Shown here in pieces: positions 1 through 5,747 of a DNA stretch of 5,747 bases. How positions within the stretch are numbered: position 1 is the stretch's first letter; the number at the start of each line of letters is the position of its first letter. A program made the position numbers and the translations under genes. The stretch is taken from NCBI GenBank assembly GCA_937864895.1, contig CALMDF010000205.1, forward strand, positions 1-5,747, in the 5' to 3' direction. The notes beneath the pieces are model-generated. The model worked only from the letters and a program-made list of their open reading frames with translations. It made no database searches and was not told where the DNA came from. The DNA is from an uncultured Holophagales bacterium. Lineage in GTDB: Bacteria; Acidobacteriota; Thermoanaerobaculia; UBA5066.

Positions 1-484
1 CGAAGTTGCCGTAGAGGCCGACGACCGAGGAGGCGTTGAGGACGACGCCGCCGCCGGCCGCGATCATGTGCGGCGTCACGGCGCGCGTGCAGAGGAAGAC
101 GCCCCTGAGGTTCACCCCGATGACCGCGTCCCATTGCTAGTCGGTCATCGTGGCCTGGACGGCGCCGTCCTTCCACTTGACGAGCTGGGCGTCCCTCACG
201 ATCCCGGCGTTGTTGACGAGGACGTCGACGCGACCCCACCTGGTGATCACGTCGGCGACGGCGGCGTTCACCGACGAGGCGTCGGCGACGTTCACCTTCG
301 CGGCGTACGCGTCGGCGGCGCCGATCGCCTTCAGCTGGTCGGCGAGGGCGGGGGCGTCCGCGACGTCCCAGGCGGCGACCTTCGCCCCCTCCTTCGCGAA
401 CCTCAGGGCCGTGGCGAGCCCGATTCCCGCGGCCGCGCCGGTCACGACGACGACGCGCCCCGAAAGTCCTGTCTCGATGCTCAT
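1..484 (-). pseudogene. FabG-like short-chain dehydrogenase/reductase (SDR), interrupted by in-frame TAG; 3' end outside window
   Basis: Classical SDR of the 3-oxoacyl-ACP/acetoacetyl-CoA reductase type, an NAD(P)(H)-dependent ketone/alcohol oxidoreductase of the cytosol. The ATG at 484 opens a Rossmann fold with the TGAAAGIG nucleotide motif (residues 15-22) and the NNAG motif (91-94). Asp40 at the end of the second strand (VAAWDV) usually favours NAD(H) over NADP(H). Codon 116 is TAG (137-139), so the conceptual product stops at 115 aa, about half the usual ~250. The same frame then continues without a break as [14 protein letters not shown], including active-site Asn125, and [12 protein letters not shown], including the likely catalytic Ser153. 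The Tyr-xxx-Lys pair would lie beyond the window. No frameshift is needed: one substitution (for example GAG to TAG) explains the stop. Either a recent pseudogene or a sequencing/assembly error. It lies 119 bp downstream of the receptor gene. The exact substrate cannot be told. Confidence 0.85.
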
Positions 485-490
485 GACGGA

Positions 491-500
491 ACCTCTCCTT
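491..500 (-). promoter_or_regulatory. Ribosome binding site of the SDR gene
   Basis: Read on the minus strand this is AAGGAGAGGT, with AAGGAG ending 10 nt before the ATG at 484. It supports that start codon. It directly follows the 3' arm of the hairpin at 501-521, with no spacer. I see no convincing -35/-10 pair between 485 and 603, so the gene may depend on read-through from the receptor gene. Confidence 0.7.
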
Positions 501-521
501 CCGCGGCCCTTCGGGCCGCGG
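501..521 (-). other. Perfect 9-bp hairpin abutting the SDR Shine-Dalgarno
   Basis: Arms 501-509 (CCGCGGCCC) and 513-521 (GGGCCGCGG) are perfectly complementary around a 3-nt loop. On the transcribed minus strand the loop is GAA closed by a C-G pair, a GNA-type triloop known to be very stable. The next base after the stem (500) begins the SDR ribosome binding site. It may act as a 5' stabiliser after processing, or limit ribosome access. There is no U-tract, so it is not a canonical terminator. Confidence 0.6.
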
Positions 522-526
522 TGACG

Positions 527-545
527 GCCCCGCTCCGGGCGGGGC
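527..545 (-). other. Perfect 7-bp hairpin in the receptor-SDR gap
   Basis: Arms 527-533 (GCCCCGC) and 539-545 (GCGGGGC) flank a 5-nt loop. It is the middle of three consecutive hairpins between the receptor stop codon and the SDR start. On its own, a 7-bp all-GC stem is not surprising in DNA of this composition. Confidence 0.4.
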
Positions 546-550
546 GGAGG

Positions 551-581
551 GTCCGGCGGGCGGAGAGCCCGCCCGCCGGAC
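551..581 (-). terminator. Strong terminator-like hairpin after the receptor gene
   Basis: Arms 551-563 (GTCCGGCGGGCGG) and 569-581 (CCGCCCGCCGGAC) are perfectly complementary over 13 bp with a 5-nt loop. The stem begins 22 nt after the receptor TAG stop at 604-606. The position and strength fit transcription termination or 3'-end protection for the receptor mRNA. The following minus-strand sequence is C/G-rich with no T run, so this is not a textbook intrinsic terminator, and partial read-through into the SDR gene is plausible. Confidence 0.6.
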
Positions 582-603
582 GACTCAGGAAGGACGAATC
601 GGG

Positions 604-3396
604 CTAGAAGGCAAACCGGACGCCGAGCTGGACCTCGCGGGAGGGCAGCGTGGCGCTCGCCTTGCCGTAGTTCGCGTTCGGCCGCGCGACCGCCGCCGGG
701 TTGGCGAGGGTCGGGCCGGAGAGGAACTCGGCGCCGTCGATCGAGGCGACGTCGTAGTTCGTGGAATTGAAGAGGTTGAACCCCTCGACGATCAGCTCGA
801 GGTTCCCGGCCGAGCCGAGGGCGAACGACTTCGTGAGGCGCAGGTCGAAGCTGCGGTAGACCGGGCCGTCCACGCCGAAGCGGTCGACGCCGGGCATCCG
901 GTCTCCCGTCTTGCCGTCGCCGTTGTAGTCGTAGCCGTAGCGGCGCGTCCAGGGCTGGCCGGTCCCGTAGTTGAAGATCGGCGCGAGGGTCATCGTCCAG
1001 GGGAGGCGGAAGACGCCGGAGACGACGAAGCGCATCCGTTCCGCGGACCGGCCCCGGCCGTACTCCGCCTCGAGGTCCGCCGGGTCGCTCGGGTAGCCCG
1101 TCGGGAACTCGGGGCTGAAGTCGTCGGAACGGTTGTGCTTGCTCGCGAACGTGACGGAGCCCATGAGGAGGTGGCCGCCCTTGAGGTTCCCGTTCAGGGA
1201 GAACGTGAGCGCCTTGTACTCGGACTCGCCGTCGTTCGAGTAGACGTTCACCTGGTTGTACTGCTTCATCGGGCGGGTCGGGTTCGCGTTCCCGTTCCAG
1301 TTCACGTCGTGGACGATGAGCTCCTTCTTCCCCTTGACCCAGACGCCTTCGACGTCGAGGAAGAGGCCCGTCTGCCAGAGCTTCGAGGTCAGGCCCGCGC
1401 TGAACTGGCTCGCCTCGGGGGCGACGAGCGTGTCGTCGAGGAGGGTGATGTCGATCGGGAGCGGGAGGCCCGTCGTCGTCGGGTTGTTCGGGTCGAGGGC
1501 GAAGGCGGGCAGGCCGTAGAGGAGGCCGTTGACCCGCGTGAAGAGCTTGCGCCCGCTCTCTCCGTTCTGCTGGAGCTCGGTGAAGGACGGGACGAGGAGG
1601 TTGCGGCCCACGAAGAGGCCCCAGCCGGCGCGGGCGACGAACTGGCCGTCCGACCTGACGTCCCAGGAGAGCCCGAGCCGCGGCTGGAAGTTGTTCGTGT
1701 CCCTCTCGCGCGGCTCGGGGATGAGCGCGTGCGTGAAGCCCGTGTTGTTGCCGTTCGTGTCGAGGTCGTACCGGAGGCCGAGGCTGACCGTCAGGTTCGA
1801 CATCGGGCGCCAGTCGTCCTGGACGAAGGCGGCGATCCGGTCCGTCGTGACCGTGACGTCGCTCGACCCGACGCCGTAGCCGTAGGCGATCGGGAAGGAC
1901 TTGTTGTCGAATGCCCAGAGGAAGAGGCCCGTGGCGTACGTGTCGATGATCGAGCGGTCCTTCACGTGCTGCCAGCCGGCGCCGACCTTCACGTCGTGCG
2001 TGCCGCTCTTGCCGGAGAGGTGGAGGTAGAGCGTGTCGCGGATCTCGAACTGGTCACCCTCGCCGAGGAGGTCGCCGAGGATGTTGCCCCCCGTCTTGAG
2101 GGTCACGCCGCTCGAGAACCAGTCGGCGACCGCGTCGGAGTTCGTCGGCTCGAAGTACTTCCGGTGGCCGAACTGGGCGCGGAGCTCGTTCGTCGTCGTC
2201 GCCCCGGCGACCCAGGTGTGGCCGGCGGTGAAGTTGTAGTTGTCGCGCTGGAGCTCCTGGCCATAGTCCACCGACTGCACACCGCCGACGCGGAAGTTCT
2301 CCTGGGTGTAGGTCTCGTAGTCGGCCTTGACGAGGAGGGACTGCGAGTCGGTGAGGCTGTGCGTCACCGAGCCGAACGCGAGGATCTGGTCGGTCGGCAC
2401 CTCGAGGTCCTCGGCCAGCGACACGAAGGCGCCCTGGGGCCGGAAGAGCGTGGGCCGGGTCTCGTCGACGTACTCGCCCGAGAGGAAGAAGTGGGTCCTG
2501 TCCTTCGCGATCGGGCCTCCGAGGGAGAGGCCGTACTGGCCGCGGCGGAAGTCGACCTCGGAGTCCTGCTCGAGCGCGCCCTTGGCGCGGAGCGCCTCGT
2601 TCCGGTAGAAGGCGAAGAGCGAGCCCTTGAGCTCGTTCGTGCCCGTCTTCGTGAGGACCGTCAGCGCGCCGCCCGCCGAGCCGCCGACCTCGGCGTCGAA
2701 GCGCGAGTTGATGACCCGGAACTCGGAGATGGCGTCCTGCGAGACGCGCGTCTTGGCGAGGCCGAGGGCCGGGTCGGTGTAGTCGACGCCGTCGACGAGG
2801 ATCGTCGACTGCGAGGCGTTTCCGCCCGAGCCGATGACCGGGCCGCCCGTGACGAACCGGAACTCGCCGCGCTCGCGCTGGACGCCCGGCGCGATGAAGG
2901 CGAGCTTCTCGAACTCGCGGTTCGCGACGGGGAGCGCCTTGATCTGCTCCGGGATGATGTTCGTCGAGGAGTCGATCTTGTAGACGTCGACGAGCGGCGC
3001 CTCCGCGACGACCGTCACCGACTCGGCGATGGCCCTGGCGCGAAGGGTGACCCTCAGCTTCGCCGTCTGGCCGATACGGAGGGTGACCGGCTGCTCGACG
3101 GGCTCGAAGCCCTGCAGCGCGACGCGCGCGACGTACCCGGCTGCCGGGGGGACCGCCGGGAAGCGGGCCGACCCCTTGGCGGACGTCACGGAGGTGCGCA
3201 GGAAGCCCGTCTCGACGCGCTTGAGCTCGACCGAGACGCCGGGAAGGGCGGCCCCCGTCTCGTCGACGACGTCGATCTCCACGACCGCGTCGGCGGTCTG
3301 GGCAGGCGCGGGCGCCGCCCACGGCAGCACCGGCAGGAGAAGGGCCCCGAGAAGGGCCACGGCCCGAATGAGGGGTTTCCGGGTCAGCCTCGTCAT
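604..3396 (-). CDS. Oar-like TonB-dependent outer-membrane receptor with carboxypeptidase-regulatory-like domain
   Basis: A 930-aa outer-membrane transporter/receptor. The N-terminus is a signal peptide: basic MTRLTRKPLIR, a hydrophobic core at about 12-26, and an APA-Q cleavage site near residue 32. Residues ~36-118 form a carboxypeptidase-regulatory-like beta-sandwich (DETGAALPGVSVELK). A segment ESVTVVAEAP (~125-134) sits where a TonB box would be expected. The plug follows at ~140-250, with PVANREFEKLAFIAPGV and TILVDGVDYTDP, and from ~255 a beta-barrel runs to the C-terminus, QLGVRFAF. Terminal Phe is the usual Bam-complex signal. Such proteins take up large substrates using TonB energy; the ligand is unknown, and no SusD-like partner is visible. 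Residues 823-832 resemble a calcium-binding DxNxDGxxxD loop. The ATG at 3396 has GGAGG 5 nt upstream. The gene stops with TAG, so TAG is a genuine stop codon in this genome. It has its own promoter upstream. Confidence 0.93.
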   Translation of the reverse strand: MTRLTRKPLIRAVALLGALLLPVLPWAAPAPAQTADAVVEIDVVDETGAALPGVSVELKRVETGFLRTSVTSAKGSARFPAVPPAAGYVARVALQGFEPVEQPVTLRIGQTAKLRVTLRARAIAESVTVVAEAPLVDVYKIDSSTNIIPEQIKALPVANREFEKLAFIAPGVQRERGEFRFVTGGPVIGSGGNASQSTILVDGVDYTDPALGLAKTRVSQDAISEFRVINSRFDAEVGGSAGGALTVLTKTGTNELKGSLFAFYRNEALRAKGALEQDSEVDFRRGQYGLSLGGPIAKDRTHFFLSGEYVDETRPTLFRPQGAFVSLAEDLEVPTDQILAFGSVTHSLTDSQSLLVKADYETYTQENFRVGGVQSVDYGQELQRDNYNFTAGHTWVAGATTTNELRAQFGHRKYFEPTNSDAVADWFSSGVTLKTGGNILGDLLGEGDQFEIRDTLYLHLSGKSGTHDVKVGAGWQHVKDRSIIDTYATGLFLWAFDNKSFPIAYGYGVGSSDVTVTTDRIAAFVQDDWRPMSNLTVSLGLRYDLDTNGNNTGFTHALIPEPRERDTNNFQPRLGLSWDVRSDGQFVARAGWGLFVGRNLLVPSFTELQQNGESGRKLFTRVNGLLYGLPAFALDPNNPTTTGLPLPIDITLLDDTLVAPEASQFSAGLTSKLWQTGLFLDVEGVWVKGKKELIVHDVNWNGNANPTRPMKQYNQVNVYSNDGESEYKALTFSLNGNLKGGHLLMGSVTFASKHNRSDDFSPEFPTGYPSDPADLEAEYGRGRSAERMRFVVSGVFRLPWTMTLAPIFNYGTGQPWTRRYGYDYNGDGKTGDRMPGVDRFGVDGPVYRSFDLRLTKSFALGSAGNLELIVEGFNLFNSTNYDVASIDGAEFLSGPTLANPAAVARPNANYGKASATLPSREVQLGVRFAF

Positions 3397-3401
3397 CTCA
3401 T

Positions 3402-3423
3402 CCTCCCGGGCGCGACGGCGCCC
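3402..3423 (-). promoter_or_regulatory. Receptor ribosome binding site with abutting 6-bp hairpin
   Basis: On the minus strand GGGCGC (3418-3423) pairs with GCGCCC (3408-3413) around a 4-nt loop. The stem is followed at once by GGGAGG (3402-3407), the Shine-Dalgarno, which lies 5 nt from the ATG at 3396. Just upstream, TTTTCA (3424-3429) and TGAAAA (3437-3442) form another perfect 6-bp inverted repeat touching the hairpin, so the end of the leader is two tandem stem candidates. Presence of the site is clear; a regulatory role is inferred. Confidence 0.6.
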
Positions 3424-3469
3424 TTTTCAGCGCACGTGAAAACGCGGACGGCGCGCGCAGCCCCGGCTT

Positions 3470-3489
3470 CCGGTCGTTCGAACGACCGG
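3470..3489. repeat. Perfect 20-bp palindrome in the receptor leader
   Basis: The sequence CCGGTCGTTCGAACGACCGG equals its own reverse complement over all 20 bases. It lies in the untranslated leader about 75 bp upstream of the receptor ATG. As DNA it could be a dimeric-regulator site; as RNA it would fold into an 8-bp stem with a UCGA loop. Its core CGTTCGAAC recurs in the promoter spacer at 3572-3580. Confidence 0.6.
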
Positions 3490-3525
3490 CTCCGAAATTC
3501 GCTTCGCTGCGCCCCGCATCGTGAG

Positions 3526-3543
3526 ATACCGAACACTCGGTAT
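3526..3543. promoter_or_regulatory. Operator-like inverted repeat (7-4-7), TetR-type candidate
   Basis: ATACCGA (3526-3532) and TCGGTAT (3537-3543) are perfect inverted arms separated by ACAC. Relative to the predicted promoter at 3559-3588 it covers about +10 to +27, a common position for a repressor that blocks RNA polymerase. From memory it resembles sites of TetR-family fatty-acid regulators such as Thermus PfmR (TACCGA, 4 nt, then TnGGTn). That comparison is not checked, and no regulator gene lies in the window. Confidence 0.55.
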
Positions 3544-3558
3544 GTTTTCCCTGGCCGG

Positions 3559-3588
3559 ATTCTGGGGATCCCGTTCGAACCGTGTCAA
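3559..3588 (-). promoter_or_regulatory. Sigma70-type promoter for the receptor gene
   Basis: On the minus strand a consensus -35 TTGACA (3583-3588) is followed after 18 nt by CAGAAT (3559-3564), four of six matches to TATAAT. Transcription would begin near 3552, giving a leader of about 155 nt before the receptor ATG. The promoter starts only about 24 bp after the TPR gene stop, and no terminator-like hairpin separates them, so some receptor mRNA may also come from read-through. An exact TTGACA is notable in such GC-rich DNA. Confidence 0.65.
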
Positions 3589-3612
3589 GGGAAATCCGAG
3601 GCCCCCGTCTCC

Positions 3613-5471
3613 TCAGCCCGCCCGGCTCTTCCGTCGCACGGGGCGGCTGGCGACCTTCTCGGTCAGCTGGAGGTTGCGCCGGATCTGCTCGAGCATCTTC
3701 GCCTCGAGCCCCCCGCGGCGCTCGGTCGACCGGCCGCCGCGCCGCTTGGCGCGGTCGAACGCCTTCCGCGCCGCGCGCGCGTCGCCGACGGCGAGGTACG
3801 CGAGCCCGAGGTGGGCGAGGCCGGTCGGCGTCTCCCCCAGCTCGGCCGCCCGGGAGAGGCACTCCACGGCGCGGGCGTATTCCTTCCTCTTGTAGTGGAC
3901 CCACCCCTTGGCGGCGAGAGGGAACTGGCGCATCTCGCGCGGCGAGAGGCGGAGGGCCCGGTCGGCGTCGTCGAGCGCCTCGTCGAGCCGCTCCCCCATC
4001 TCGGCGAGGGACGCGGCACGCTGGAAGTAGCCGATCGACCGGGCGTAGTTCGACGTGACGGTCTCGAGCATCTCGCCGGCCACCTGGGTCCCCTCCCGGA
4101 ACTTCCCCTCGGCGCGGAGCGCCTCGAGGAGGGTCGCCCAGGCCGCCGCGGCGATCGGCTCGTCGGGCTTCTGGGCGAGGACGCGACGGGTCGTCGCCAC
4201 CGCCTCCGCCGTCCGGCCCACGGCAGAGCAGACGAGGGCGTAGGCAATCTGGACCGTCGCGTTCTCGGGGTCGGCCTTGAGGGCCCGGCGGTAGAGGACG
4301 AGCGCCTTCTGCGGGTCGCGCGCGGCGACGGCCGCCGCGCGCCCGGCCCTGTCGGCCGACTCCCCCGAGAGCCCGGGCAGGTGCCCCGCGCCCGCGGGGC
4401 CGAGGAGCTTCCTCGCCTCCTGCAGCTCGATCCTGTTCGGGTTCAGCTCGAGGGCCGCCCGGAACCGGTCGGCGGCCTTCTGCGTCCAGCCCCGGTCGAG
4501 GTAGCAGAGGCCGAGCTGGAAGAGCCCGTCCTCGTCGTCCGGGTCGAGCCTCACGGCGCGCTGGAGGGCGTCGATGGCGTCGGTCAGGCGGCCCCGCTCG
4601 TAGGCGATCGTCCCGAGGAGCGACAGGGCCTGCGGGTTTTCCTCGATCTGGACCGCGCGCCGGAGGAGCGCCTCGGCCTTGGCGAGCTGCCCCGTCCCGG
4701 CGTGTATGGCCCCGAGGGCGAACGCCGGGAGGAATGCGTCGGGGCGCAGGGCGAGGGCCTTCTTGAGGTAATCGACGGCCTTCTCCGGCCGCCCGAGGTC
4801 GTTCTCGAGGACGCCCGAGTAGACGAGGGCCTCGAAGTGCTGGGGCTTGCGCTCGAGGACGCGCTTCAGGGCCGGCGCCGCCTTGCCGGCCTCCCCGTCG
4901 TTGAACCAGGTCTCCCCGAGGAAGAACGCGAGCTCCGAGTTGGCGGGGTCGAGCTTCCAGGCCTCCTCGAGGACCCCCATCGCCTTGTCGGGGTCGAGAG
5001 CGAAGAAGGCGAGCTCCGCTTCGCCGAGGAGCTCGAGGAGCCGCTCGCGCCCCGGCCCCTTGTGCTCGGCGACGATCCGCTCCTTGCGCTCGAGGAAACG
5101 CTCGCGCTTCTCGAGGACGGTCATGTGCTGGTCGACGCGCCCCTCCCAGAGCTCGACGAACTCCTCCTCGAGGAGGAGCCCCTTGCGCTCGAGGAGGTCC
5201 TTCAGGGCGAGGAGGCCGGTCTGGATGACGAAGCCGTTCTTCTCCTGCCGGTGGAACCCCTCGAGGAGGGCCTTGAGCGTCTCGGCGCTCCGTTTGACGA
5301 TCTCCTCGAGGATGGAGACCCGCTCGAGGAGGTGCTCGTCGAGGGAGATCCCCTCGCCGGCGGGACCCTCGTCGTACGTCTCGCTCGAGCCGGAGACGAC
5401 GAGGAGCTTGTTCTGGCACTTGCGGCAGAGCTCCTGGTCGAGCTCGTTCGCCGCGCCGCAGACCTGGCAGA

Positions 5472-5475
<4 letters not shown>
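3613..5475 (-). CDS. Zinc-ribbon and TPR-repeat protein, function unknown
   Basis: A 620-aa cytoplasmic protein with no signal peptide or membrane segment. I place the start at TTG 5475: it has GGAGAAGG 7 nt upstream, overlaps the upstream stop codon (TTGA), and puts the zinc ribbon at the very N-terminus. A longer reading from 5634 adds 53 residues that are only a shadow of the dehydrogenase gene. Residues 3-20 are CxxC-x10-CxxC (CQVC, CRKC), a likely zinc knuckle. Residues ~45-145 are charged and helical, probably coiled coil ([21 protein letters not shown]). About ten TPR units follow, roughly 148-346 and 380-577, split by a Gly/Ala-rich linker near 358-380, with typical A-x-L-x-DP ends such as AVRLDPDD. 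The last ~40 residues are basic. TPR arrays bind protein partners, so a scaffold role is inferred. No enzymatic motif is visible. Coupling to hbd suggests co-expression with acyl-CoA metabolism. Confidence 0.85.

Positions 5476-5747
<272 letters not shown>

Noticed and set aside
68..607. Plus-strand open frames opposite the SDR gene
   Set aside because: They are antisense to a clear SDR sequence, extend through the hairpin-rich gap, and have Arg/Gly/Pro-rich products without domain features.
3393..3401. A two-codon start-stop frame (ATG-AGA-TGA) overlapping the receptor start codon
   Set aside because: Its ATG directly touches the Shine-Dalgarno with no spacing, so initiation there is unlikely. 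It is probably a coincidence of the GGAGGATGAGATG sequence.
3427..3519. A 30-codon open frame (ATG at 3519, TGA at 3427-3429) in the receptor leader on the minus strand
   Set aside because: There is no ribosome binding site before the ATG, the product is Arg-rich, and the frame crosses the 20-bp palindrome. Nothing supports translation.
4380..4402. GC-rich inverted repeat within the TPR gene linker
   Set aside because: It sits inside coding sequence for the Gly/Ala/Pro linker (GPAGAG), where GC-only codons make short stems unremarkable.
4803..5390. Dense recurrence of CTCGAG and CTCGAGGAG in the TPR gene
   Set aside because: The copies mostly arise from in-frame Leu-Glu pairs written as the preferred codons CTC-GAG in helical, Leu/Glu-rich protein. 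This is codon usage, not a DNA repeat array.

Overview
This looks like GC-rich bacterial chromosome (roughly two thirds G+C by eye) in which every supported gene lies on the minus strand. The best taxonomic hint is the large outer-membrane receptor. It has a signal peptide, a carboxypeptidase-regulatory-like domain, a plug and an Oar-like beta-barrel ending in Phe, an architecture especially abundant in Acidobacteriota. A zinc-ribbon/TPR protein and two acyl-CoA/acyl-carrier type oxidoreductases fit that guess, but phylum is an inference.

In transcription order (right to left): (1) the C-terminal third of a 3-hydroxybutyryl-CoA dehydrogenase, 5472-5747, cut by the window edge. (2) An N-terminal zinc-ribbon plus TPR-repeat protein, 3613-5475, whose TTG start overlaps the dehydrogenase stop (TTGA), so the two are probably translationally coupled. 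(3) A 216-bp intergenic region with a good sigma70-type promoter, a 7-4-7 operator-like inverted repeat just after the expected transcription start, a perfect 20-bp palindrome, and a GC hairpin touching the next ribosome binding site. (4) The Oar-like TonB-dependent receptor, 604-3396. (5) A 119-bp gap with three consecutive perfect hairpins, the first terminator-like. (6) A FabG-like short-chain dehydrogenase/reductase, 484 down to 1, interrupted by an in-frame TAG at codon 116 although the same frame continues with intact family sequence to the window edge.

Functionally, the two ends suggest beta-oxidation or 3-hydroxyacyl metabolism (a 3-hydroxyacyl-CoA dehydrogenase and a ketoreductase-like SDR). 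The receptor would import an unknown large substrate, and the TPR protein is probably a scaffold. The receptor has its own promoter and an apparent repressor site, so it is probably regulated separately from the hbd-TPR pair. I see no CRISPR array, RNA gene, insertion sequence or clear novel system. The most notable items are the amber codon in the reductase, the promoter/operator/leader structure of the receptor gene, and the uncharacterised zinc-ribbon TPR protein coupled to the dehydrogenase.
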